A stretch of 64,000 nucleotides of DNA, from contig JTDA01000016.1 of NCBI GenBank assembly GCA_000803105.1, positions 1-64,000 of the forward strand, given 5' to 3'. Under the pieces are notes generated by a model. That model searched no databases. It was not told where the DNA came from and saw nothing but the letters and a program-made list of their open reading frames with translations. This stretch comes from Coprobacter secundus (GTDB lineage: Bacteria > Bacteroidota > Bacteroidia > Bacteroidales > Coprobacteraceae). Positions 1 to 6,338 of the stretch are shown piece after piece. Within the stretch, counting starts at the first letter, position 1, and each line of letters starts with the position of its first letter. Both the position numbers and the translations under genes were made by a program.

Positions 1-212
1 AATATTTTGATACAGATTTTTTTGAATATAATATATCAAACGGTAGTTTATCTATTTATGTAAATGAGAACAGACCTTGGAATGCTGGTATATATCAACA
101 TATCAAACTATTGTTTTCTCCACTTGAACAAAACGATTTTAACGAATTAAAATTGACGATAGAAAATCTGTTACTTGATATAACAGTGAGAAAATTATTA
201 CTCGATATATAA
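1..212 (+). CDS. C-terminal end of a hypothetical protein, cut by the window start
   Basis: One open frame runs from base 3 to a TAA at 210-212 and gives 69 residues, with no start inside the window. The sequence is AT-rich and rich in Asn, Leu and Ile, ending LLLDITVRKLLLDI. No family is recognised. It is followed directly by the hairpin repeat that separates the next genes of this array, so it is probably one more immunity-like cassette. That role is inferred from position only. Confidence 0.55.
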   Translation, partial: YFDTDFFEYNISNGSLSIYVNENRPWNAGIYQHIKLLFSPLEQNDFNELKLTIENLLLDITVRKLLLDI

Positions 213-220
213 TATGCCTA

Positions 221-270
221 ACAAGCCAAGTCAGCTGCTGAACGCAGCTCCTTGTCAAACCATTAACGAC
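221..270 (+). repeat. Cassette repeat R1 (hairpin plus ACCATTA box)
   Basis: After ACAAGCCAAG comes a perfect 6-bp stem AGCTGC (233-238) / GCAGCT (244-249) with loop TGAAC, then CCTT and AACCATTAACGAC. The layout recurs at 985-1034, 2050-2087, 3563-3616 and 4055-4093. Stem bases differ between copies but pairing is kept. An ATG at 287-289 lies 21 bases after the CATTA box. Confidence 0.8.
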
Positions 271-317
271 AATAATTATTGCAATTATGAATACAGAAGA
301 ACTTTATATTTGGCGAT

Positions 318-977
318 ATGATAGATAAACTGCCTAAAGGATTATTGGAGTATGGCAAATCTGATGTTTGTGATATTTACGATGAAAGTAAAAGGCAGAA
401 GTTTCAGAATCTCGGACAATGGATGTGGCAAAATAATGATGGATGGCGTGAGAATTTACCTCCCGTCTTATACCTTGTATGCAACAAGAAACCAGGAATC
501 TTACAATTTGATTTTCTTGATAAAAGCAGTATACAACTAAAAATCGTATCGGAAGAGTTTTTGTCTTTACTTCAAGAAAATGGGTTCGTTGATAAATATG
601 ATATTGCTACCGTCAAGGTAGTAAACAAGAAAAACGAATCTCTAACGGATAAAAAATACTATGCTCTACGTATAAATCATTTTGACAATGATTCTTTTCA
701 TTTCGGAAAAGGCATAACATATCAGAGTGACTTACAGAAAGAAAGAGGTACTTGTTTTACAGTATATCCTGACATGAAACTGAAAGACAATTCAATCAAA
801 CAAAATTTCTTTATTTTGGGTAGCATAGAATATAGAGATGGTATAATATTCCGAGAAAGAGTTTTGGATAAAGTGTTGAATCTGTATAAACCTGAAATTT
901 ACAAATTATCAGACTACTCCAAACTATGGATAGATAAAGGTTTTTATCCATATGGGAATGAATTTATGATTAAATAA
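318..977 (+). CDS. Putative cytoplasmic immunity protein (unrecognised family)
   Basis: A 219-residue soluble protein with no signal peptide or membrane segment. It is mixed alpha/beta and aromatic-rich, with GQWMWQNNDGW at about residues 32-42. I cannot name the family. Its length and its place among unrelated genes separated by the same repeat fit an immunity protein against a contact-delivered toxin. The start is uncertain: ATG 318 is the only start in frame, but the ATG best placed relative to repeat R1 is at 287, in another frame, and reads 13 codons before a stop at 326-328. Either a frameshift has damaged the N-terminus or translation begins at 318. Confidence 0.6.
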   Translation: MIDKLPKGLLEYGKSDVCDIYDESKRQKFQNLGQWMWQNNDGWRENLPPVLYLVCNKKPGILQFDFLDKSSIQLKIVSEEFLSLLQENGFVDKYDIATVKVVNKKNESLTDKKYYALRINHFDNDSFHFGKGITYQSDLQKERGTCFTVYPDMKLKDNSIKQNFFILGSIEYRDGIIFRERVLDKVLNLYKPEIYKLSDYSKLWIDKGFYPYGNEFMIK

Positions 978-984
978 AATCGTT

Positions 985-1034
985 AATAAGGTCAAGCCGA
1001 CAGCTTAACGCTGTCCTTCACCAACCATTACCAA
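985..1034 (+). repeat. Cassette repeat R2 (hairpin plus ACCATTA box)
   Basis: The conserved lead TAATAAGGTCAAG precedes a perfect stem GACAGC (999-1004) / GCTGTC (1010-1015) with loop TTAAC, then CTTCACC and AACCATTACCAA. The next start codon is ATG 1044, 13 bases after the CATTA box. Confidence 0.85.
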
Positions 1035-1043
1035 TTTTTTACG

Positions 1044-1628
1044 ATGAAGACGAAGTTAAAATACCCGATATTCAGTTTTTCCACCAAAGGCAACATGATA
1101 TACGTGTTCCGCACGGAGAAATTGTACACAACGACCAATACCGAGTTGTTAAAGAAGCGGAAAAACTATATCGTAGTGGATGCAACGGGGACGAAATATG
1201 TTGAAACGGGGGCGCATAAAGTGAAATGGCAAGGGATATTCGGGTATTTTACCGGAATGCAGGGGCGTGTGATTTCCATTGAATACGAGTACAAGGACAA
1301 CCCCGAACCGTTCCCGCTGCAAAAGCTGCAAGAACTGATAACGGAGCGATACCCCAAGACACGGTGGTTCAAGGAAGAAAGCTGGGAAAGCGTGGACGAG
1401 TTCCGGCAGGCGATTTTCGCCTGCAAGACCTTTGAGGAAGTGGCGGACATACTGATGCCACGACCGCAGACAGCAGGTGAACGCATAAAAAAATGGTTTC
1501 ATCCCACCCGGAAAGAACTCAAATTCAGGATAGGCTTTATCGTATTTCTCATCCTATACCTGTTGGCGTGTTACTGGATATTTGGCTTGGAATCGTATAA
1601 CAAGGTGGGATGCATCATTTTTTATTAA
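1044..1628 (+). CDS. Hypothetical protein with a C-terminal membrane anchor
   Basis: A 194-residue protein. Residues 1 to about 155 are polar, with no signal peptide. A single hydrophobic segment at about 161-182 (FRIGFIVFLILYLLACYWIF) is followed by a short tail, so it is probably a tail-anchored inner-membrane protein. The family is not recognised. Base composition is clearly more GC-rich than the neighbouring genes at 318, 1656 and 2107, which suggests the cassettes have different origins. Position in the array suggests an immunity protein, perhaps against a membrane-acting toxin; this is inference. Confidence 0.65.
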   Translation: MKTKLKYPIFSFSTKGNMIYVFRTEKLYTTTNTELLKKRKNYIVVDATGTKYVETGAHKVKWQGIFGYFTGMQGRVISIEYEYKDNPEPFPLQKLQELITERYPKTRWFKEESWESVDEFRQAIFACKTFEEVADILMPRPQTAGERIKKWFHPTRKELKFRIGFIVFLILYLLACYWIFGLESYNKVGCIIFY

Positions 1629-1655
1629 TTACCGATAACGACTAAAGTTATAGAT

Positions 1656-2051
1656 ATGAAGCGTCTACAATTCATAACAATGGTGTGCATACTTTATGTA
1701 ACCGCAAGTTGTACAACGCAAAAGCCTGTATATAGAGAACGGCTTGAAGAAGCAAAAGGATATGCCCTTTATGCTTGTATCGCACACATGAACAAGTTTG
1801 TTGATAGTACGTCAGTTATCAACAAAGATTATTCCGGCGAATATTTTGTTCAATTAAGCAGCTTATCGCCGGAAGAAATCATTACAATTAAGAATTATGT
1901 AGATAAAGAATGTATGAATTACTGGAGTGTATCTCAAAATCCAGAAGGTAATATGATTGCATATTCATCATGGAAATTCTATAAGTCCAAAGAATTAGAT
2001 AACTTTATTCGTAAGACATTAAGAAAAAATACCGGTAACGACGAAAGATAG
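1656..2051 (+). CDS. Small lipoprotein, candidate periplasmic immunity protein
   Basis: A 131-residue protein with a lipoprotein signal peptide: basic start, hydrophobic core and lipobox TASC with Cys at about residue 19. The mature part is helical and carries two further Cys (YACIAHM and KECMNYW) and a WKFYKSKELDNF segment near the end. Size, export and the helix/Cys layout remind me of Tai4-type immunity proteins, which neutralise T6SS amidases in the periplasm, but this is only a resemblance. It lies 27 bases after the previous gene with no hairpin repeat between, so the two may form one two-gene cassette. Its TAG stop overlaps the first bases of repeat R3. Confidence 0.65.
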   Translation: MKRLQFITMVCILYVTASCTTQKPVYRERLEEAKGYALYACIAHMNKFVDSTSVINKDYSGEYFVQLSSLSPEEIITIKNYVDKECMNYWSVSQNPEGNMIAYSSWKFYKSKELDNFIRKTLRKNTGNDER

Positions 2052-2087
2052 CATCTGACGATGCTCCTTTCTGTCCATTAGTCACAA
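2050..2087 (+). repeat. Cassette repeat R3 (hairpin plus CCATTA box)
   Basis: A perfect 6-bp stem AGCATC (2050-2055) / GATGCT (2060-2065) with loop TGAC, then CCTTTCTG and TCCATTAGTCACAAT. It is the most diverged copy and overlaps the stop codon of the upstream gene by two bases. The next start is ATG 2107. Confidence 0.75.
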
Positions 2088-2106
2088 TTTGAGATATATT
2101 TAGATA

Positions 2107-3543
2107 ATGGAACGATATAGAGAAGTACCAGAAATAAATCGGCTAATAATATTTCCTCGTCATTTAAGAGAAGGATTGGAGTTTGCCAAAAATCAGGGCT
2201 ACTACGACATATTAATAAATGTCGGTAGCACTACGTCGTGTAAGCATAGATTAAATGTAAGTTTAATATGTGAATATGATTTTATTGAATCCTTGACTAT
2301 TTTGGGGTACGACTATACCATAGAACCGTGCAATCTAAATCAACTAAGTGTTTTACCTCACTTACATAAACTTGGGCTTTGGGTTGATAAGGTCTTTACT
2401 ATCGATTTCAGCTTATTTCCAAAACTTGAAGAATTAAAATATTATCATACCAAACATACAATAAACATTGATACTTTAATAAATTTGAAACAACTGCATA
2501 TCTATAACTTTAACTCTAAAGAATTAGAGGAATTAAAAAACATGGTTTCATTAGAAAATCTAACATTATGGGATGCAAAAAATACTAACTTAAATGGCTT
2601 ACATCAACTCACAAACCTTAGGAATATTGAAATTGTCCGTTCAAAAAAATTGTCAAACCTTGATGGGTTATGTAAAGCAGATAAACTTGAGTCAATTCAA
2701 ATATATTCTTGTAATAGTTTGAATGATCTGAGAGCATTAAAGGATATACCTAAATTAAAACAGCTTTCAATTGAAAAATGCAAGCAACTTAACGATTTGT
2801 CTCAGTTAGCTCCCAATCATTCAATAGAAGCCATTTATATATCAATCCTTAAAGACCTTGATTTTGTAAAAACGATGTATAATCTTAAAAAATTGGCTTT
2901 TGATGATGTTATAAGTGGGGATTTATCTCCTTTGTTTGAATCCGAATCACTTGAATCTGTAAGTATGGAATCTAAAAAGAAATATGGATATTCTGAAGGT
3001 GAAGTAAATAAAATGCTTATTAGAAATAAAGATTGCGATAAAACAGATAAAATTCAAAAAAGGAAAGTCGCATATTTTGGTGAAATCGATATTAAACCTT
3101 CAGAAGAAGAAATTGACTGTGAAGTTATATTGGATAAAAAGAAGATTTATCTTGCTTTGAATCTTTTTGATGGTGTACCAGAATATGATTGGCTGAATGA
3201 ATATGAGGATTATGCAAGCAATTTGCTACAATATAAGAAAGCTATTGATGATTATATTGTAAGAGATTATGATTCAAATGGAAAAGCGAAAGAATATATT
3301 GATTTCCATGTTGAAGAACTGGATAAATCGAGCATAAACAAAATATTGAAAAAAACGGAATCTGATACTACAATAGAAAAAAGGCTACTATCAGTTTTGA
3401 AATTGGAAAGAGTAGGATTCTATCCCGGAGATGATGATTATGCTGTATGGGATTATACCATAGGAAAAAATGTAACAGATCGGTTAATAATTGTTGTTAC
3501 AGATAATAATGGAAATATAAAAGAAATAACAACAGAAAGCTAA
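2107..3543 (+). CDS. Leucine-rich repeat protein of the immunity-like array
   Basis: A 478-residue protein without signal peptide. From about residue 65 to 285 it holds roughly nine irregular leucine-rich repeats (for example LTNLRNIEIVRSKKLSNLDG, then KLESIQIYSCNSLNDLRAL), a curved binding surface. After about residue 300 comes a separate, non-repetitive acidic domain (EYDWLNEYEDYASN at about 360, then a beta-rich C-terminus). LRR proteins occur among cytoplasmic immunity and effector-binding proteins of Bacteroidota, so a toxin-binding role is plausible but not shown. The gene is strongly AT-rich. It lies between repeats R3 and R4. Confidence 0.7.
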   Translation: MERYREVPEINRLIIFPRHLREGLEFAKNQGYYDILINVGSTTSCKHRLNVSLICEYDFIESLTILGYDYTIEPCNLNQLSVLPHLHKLGLWVDKVFTIDFSLFPKLEELKYYHTKHTINIDTLINLKQLHIYNFNSKELEELKNMVSLENLTLWDAKNTNLNGLHQLTNLRNIEIVRSKKLSNLDGLCKADKLESIQIYSCNSLNDLRALKDIPKLKQLSIEKCKQLNDLSQLAPNHSIEAIYISILKDLDFVKTMYNLKKLAFDDVISGDLSPLFESESLESVSMESKKKYGYSEGEVNKMLIRNKDCDKTDKIQKRKVAYFGEIDIKPSEEEIDCEVILDKKKIYLALNLFDGVPEYDWLNEYEDYASNLLQYKKAIDDYIVRDYDSNGKAKEYIDFHVEELDKSSINKILKKTESDTTIEKRLLSVLKLERVGFYPGDDDYAVWDYTIGKNVTDRLIIVVTDNNGNIKEITTES

Positions 3544-3562
3544 GTTTATTAATAATAATGTT

Positions 3563-3616
3563 ACTAACAAGGTCGAGATAACAGCTAAACGCCGTTCCCC
3601 GCTGAACCATTACCAA
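3563..3616 (+). repeat. Cassette repeat R4 (hairpin plus ACCATTA box)
   Basis: The conserved lead CTAACAAGGTCGAG precedes stem AACAGC (3580-3585) / GCCGTT (3591-3596) with loop TAAAC. The stem has one A-C mismatch. CCCCGCTG and AACCATTACCAA follow. The next start is ATG 3633. Confidence 0.8.
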
Positions 3617-3632
3617 CAAATAGCGTACATAT

Positions 3633-4055
3633 ATGAATAATACAACAAAAGTAAGAATTGTATATGAATGTAGCATAATAGGCATTGTTTTGCTGACATT
3701 CTTAAAAAGTATGTTCCCATACATGGGGGCATGGTGGCAAGTAGCTATTATCGCTTCACTTGTAGGACTATGGTTCTCGTTGTCTTATCTGAAACGTCAT
3801 AATTATAGATGGGGTTTCAGCTACATAGAAAATCACTTATACATTGACCTGTTATTGAAAGTACAGAAATGGTTTCAGAACGCTACAATCATAGCCCTAT
3901 TGATACCTGTCTTCTTAACAGACCTCATGTATAATCATTTTTGTTTTGTAGCATATATATTGCTTGTAGGCATGTTCTTAGGTGTGAAGTTGGCTACTTA
4001 CACTGTAGAGTACGCCATATATAAAAGCAAATTCATTGGAAACAAAGGAAGATAA
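3633..4055 (+). CDS. Small polytopic membrane protein, candidate immunity protein
   Basis: A 140-residue protein with about four hydrophobic segments: residues 10-28, 32-51, 83-101 and 104-124. No charged catalytic motif is visible and no family is recognised. A small integral membrane protein in an array of unrelated small genes fits immunity to a pore-forming or membrane-targeting toxin, which is inferred from context. Its TAA (4053-4055) abuts repeat R5, so the next gene follows tightly. Confidence 0.65.
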   Translation: MNNTTKVRIVYECSIIGIVLLTFLKSMFPYMGAWWQVAIIASLVGLWFSLSYLKRHNYRWGFSYIENHLYIDLLLKVQKWFQNATIIALLIPVFLTDLMYNHFCFVAYILLVGMFLGVKLATYTVEYAIYKSKFIGNKGR

Positions 4056-4093
4056 CCCCTGAACGGGTGTTTTCCACCAAACCATTATCAAAT
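4055..4093 (+). repeat. Cassette repeat R5, last copy, before the AraC-type gene
   Basis: A short stem ACCC (4055-4058) / GGGT (4065-4068) encloses loop CTGAAC. Then come GTTTTCCACCA and AACCATTATCAAAT running into ATG 4094. Loop and ACCATTA box match R1, R2 and R4; the stem is shorter. It is the only copy in front of a gene that does not look like an immunity gene, so it marks the right border of the array. Confidence 0.7.
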
Positions 4094-4936
4094 ATGGAAC
4101 AACGGATTACATCATTATTGCAGCCCGCTCCCGAAGCGGGACTGAAAGTAGCTTGCAAGGAGTTAGACAACAAGGTAACATGGCTGGTACATAACAGCCG
4201 GAAGATGGACAATTATTTGGAACTGGAGCCATTCAGCCGGGACGAACGTCTGTGCGGCTGCGTGTGCGACACGCTCCGAAACCTGCCGGAAACGCCTACG
4301 CTGGCGGCGTACAAGGACTACAAGGCAATCATCATCCTGCTGGGCATATCCACCACGCATTACGCCATCTTGGACGAGCTGGCTGAACAGCACCGCAAGC
4401 GGGGCGACATCCCCGAACTGACCGCCTACTGCGATGCCCTCCACTGGATGCGTCCGGGCAGGCAATACCTCTGCAACGTGTACAATACAGTGTGTTATGC
4501 CTTCCACCAACTGCGACGCAATCCGGTAAAGGACAATGTGCTGTTGGTATCAGAAAAAGAGTTGCGCCACGCCGAACGGATGCTGCCGGAACTGGGCAGG
4601 CAGACATTCACTGAAATGGTGCGTCTGAAAGGGTACAAGGTCTATGATGCCGAAGAACTGGCGGAAAAATGCGGCATGGAATATGGCTCGTTCCGGCGCA
4701 AGATGAAGAAAGTCACCGGGTACACGCCCAAGGAATGGGTGGTGAAGGAACGGGCGAAGGACGTGGAACACTATTTGAAAAACACGCACCTCACACTTAC
4801 CGAAGTAGCGTTCACCACCGGATTCTCATCAACCTCGAACCTGAACGATTTCTGCCAGGCTTACCTACTCGACACTCCGGGTGAAATCCGCAAAAAATGG
4901 CTGAAAACAAGAAAATGCACAGATAGCGGAATGTAA
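4094..4936 (+). CDS. AraC-type HTH transcriptional regulator of the ICE
   Basis: A 280-residue protein from ATG 4094. A GTG at 4067 is also in frame but lies inside the cassette repeat, so 4094 is preferred. The N-terminal two thirds is helical and unassigned. Residues about 185-270 form a two-helix-turn-helix AraC domain: YDAEELAEKCGMEYGSFRRKMKK, then TLTEVAFTTGFSSTSNLNDF. Small AraC-like regulators are common next to rteC in Bacteroidales ICEs. It is probably a DNA-binding regulator of the element; its targets cannot be read from the sequence. GC content jumps here relative to the array upstream. Confidence 0.75.
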   Translation: MEQRITSLLQPAPEAGLKVACKELDNKVTWLVHNSRKMDNYLELEPFSRDERLCGCVCDTLRNLPETPTLAAYKDYKAIIILLGISTTHYAILDELAEQHRKRGDIPELTAYCDALHWMRPGRQYLCNVYNTVCYAFHQLRRNPVKDNVLLVSEKELRHAERMLPELGRQTFTEMVRLKGYKVYDAEELAEKCGMEYGSFRRKMKKVTGYTPKEWVVKERAKDVEHYLKNTHLTLTEVAFTTGFSSTSNLNDFCQAYLLDTPGEIRKKWLKTRKCTDSGM

Positions 4937-5011
4937 TGCGCAAAATGAAGAATGGGGTGGATTGCTGATGCCCGTAACTTTGTGCTTTCATCAACGGAAT
5001 AAGCACAAGAT

Positions 5012-5872
5012 ATGGAAAACAAAATACCGCTCCAAACCTATTTTGACAACCTGTTGCAACGGGTGGAATTACAAATACAGGACTATGAGGACAATGCAGG
5101 CGACCTGCTGACGTTGTGCCGTCTGTGCGTAGATTATCTGCAAGAAGTCCTCGGCGAACTGAAAGCCTTCATCATCACCTACCGCTTTGCCAGCCCGGAA
5201 GAGGAAATACACTTCTTCAAGGCACAGAAGCCGCACCTCGTGAGCAAAATCATCTATTACAACACCGTCTATCAGACCGAACTGCGTTTTCCCAGCGGCA
5301 GCATAGAAGTTCAGAAAGCCTACCTACGCTCCGAAATAGACCGAATAAGTACGTTCTTCCAGAAGAATCTGAGCTTTTACCAATACTACCGTACGAAAGC
5401 CACCTATTTGGACAATAAGTATTTCTTGCGTGGCAAACCTGACATACAGATACTTGTCGATAACTTCCACTACGAGACAGACCCACAGTTCAGCACCAGT
5501 TACGACTTCAAGACCGCCAAAATCATAGCCAACGGGCTGCTGGAAATCTATCTGACCAACCGCCTGAACGAACTGGACAAACGGGAACAGCGCAAGGAGA
5601 TAAAGAACGGTTATGCCGGGAAGCCCGTGCGCTGGACAGGCACAAAGCGGGCGTTGGTGGAACTCATCTATGCGCTTGACACGGTGGGATGCCTGAACAA
5701 AGGGACGCTGGACATCAAGGAGATAGTCGCCTATTTTGAAGAAATGCTGGACATCGACCTCGGCGATTTTTACCACTGCTACATGGAACTGAAAGCCAAA
5801 GCCAAGGACAGCACCAGCTTCCTGACCCTGTTGCGAGAACGGCTCAGGCTGCGCATGGACGAGCAGGACTGA
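5012..5872 (+). CDS. rteC: RteC, activator of excision genes
   Basis: A 286-residue protein matching the RteC family over its full length (N-terminal NLLQRVELQIQDYEDNAGD, central PDIQILVDNFHYETDPQFST, C-terminal FHYCYMELKAKA-like segment). In CTnDOT, RteC is made under control of the tetracycline-responsive RteA/RteB system and activates the xis promoter. Here no rteA or rteB is visible; they may lie left of the window or be absent. It is followed by an intrinsic terminator at 5899 and then the excisionase-like gene at 5979, its expected target. There are 75 bases between it and the AraC-type gene. Confidence 0.93.
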   Translation: MENKIPLQTYFDNLLQRVELQIQDYEDNAGDLLTLCRLCVDYLQEVLGELKAFIITYRFASPEEEIHFFKAQKPHLVSKIIYYNTVYQTELRFPSGSIEVQKAYLRSEIDRISTFFQKNLSFYQYYRTKATYLDNKYFLRGKPDIQILVDNFHYETDPQFSTSYDFKTAKIIANGLLEIYLTNRLNELDKREQRKEIKNGYAGKPVRWTGTKRALVELIYALDTVGCLNKGTLDIKEIVAYFEEMLDIDLGDFYHCYMELKAKAKDSTSFLTLLRERLRLRMDEQD

Positions 5873-5898
5873 ACACGACCGTTTAACATACTTTATTT

Positions 5899-5933
5899 CG
5901 CCACAGGTGGGTAAGCCTGTGGCGTTTTATTTT
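5899..5933 (+). terminator. Intrinsic terminator of rteC
   Basis: A perfect 9-bp stem CGCCACAGG (5899-5907) / CCTGTGGCG (5916-5924), loop TGGGTAAG, followed by TTTTATTTT. An in-frame GTG at 5907 for the next gene sits inside the stem, which argues against using it as a start. Confidence 0.92.
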
Positions 5934-5978
5934 CCCGTTAGGCTGAACTTTGCGGCGAAATCAATAAAAGTTAGCGAT

Positions 5979-6338
5979 ATGGACGTAATAACAATGGAAT
6001 CGAAAGCCTACAAGGAACTGGACAACAAGATTACCGCCATAGCGGATTACATTTTTAACCGCCTTGAAGCGGAAAAGCCTAACGAGGATGACATGTGGGT
6101 GGACAGTTACGAAGTCTGCACCTTTTTGAAAATCAGCGAAAAGACCCTGCAACGGCTGCGGGTGTCGGGGACTATCGCCTATTCCAATATCCGGGGCAGG
6201 TATTTCTACAAGGTCAGCGAGATACGCCGGATGCTGGAAGAACGGCTGGTAAAGAGCAACAAGGAAAACATCGACAACCTGATAACCAACCACCAACTGT
6301 ATGCTAAGGAAAGAAGAAATCTTAGAAAGGACAAATAA
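5979..6338 (+). CDS. Excisionase-like HTH protein (Xis2c type)
   Basis: About 119 residues from ATG 5979; ATG 5994 is an alternative. The N-terminus is a charged helix. Residues about 40-90 hold a MerR/excisionase-type winged HTH: SYEVCTFLKISEKTLQRLRVSGTIAY followed by the wing and RYFYKVSEIRRMLEE. Such proteins act as recombination directionality factors or regulators in Bacteroidales ICEs (xis2c/xis2d of CTnDOT). The last 38 bases overlap the primase-helicase gene, so the two are probably translationally coupled. The terminator upstream implies its own promoter, likely the RteC target, but I see no clear promoter boxes. Confidence 0.85.
   Translation: MDVITMESKAYKELDNKITAIADYIFNRLEAEKPNEDDMWVDSYEVCTFLKISEKTLQRLRVSGTIAYSNIRGRYFYKVSEIRRMLEERLVKSNKENIDNLITNHQLYAKERRNLRKDK

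Noticed and set aside
1..4055. A complete toxin-effector gene in the array
   Set aside because: No nuclease, amidase, pore-forming or Hcp/VgrG/PAAR motif is visible; only immunity-like or unknown proteins are present.
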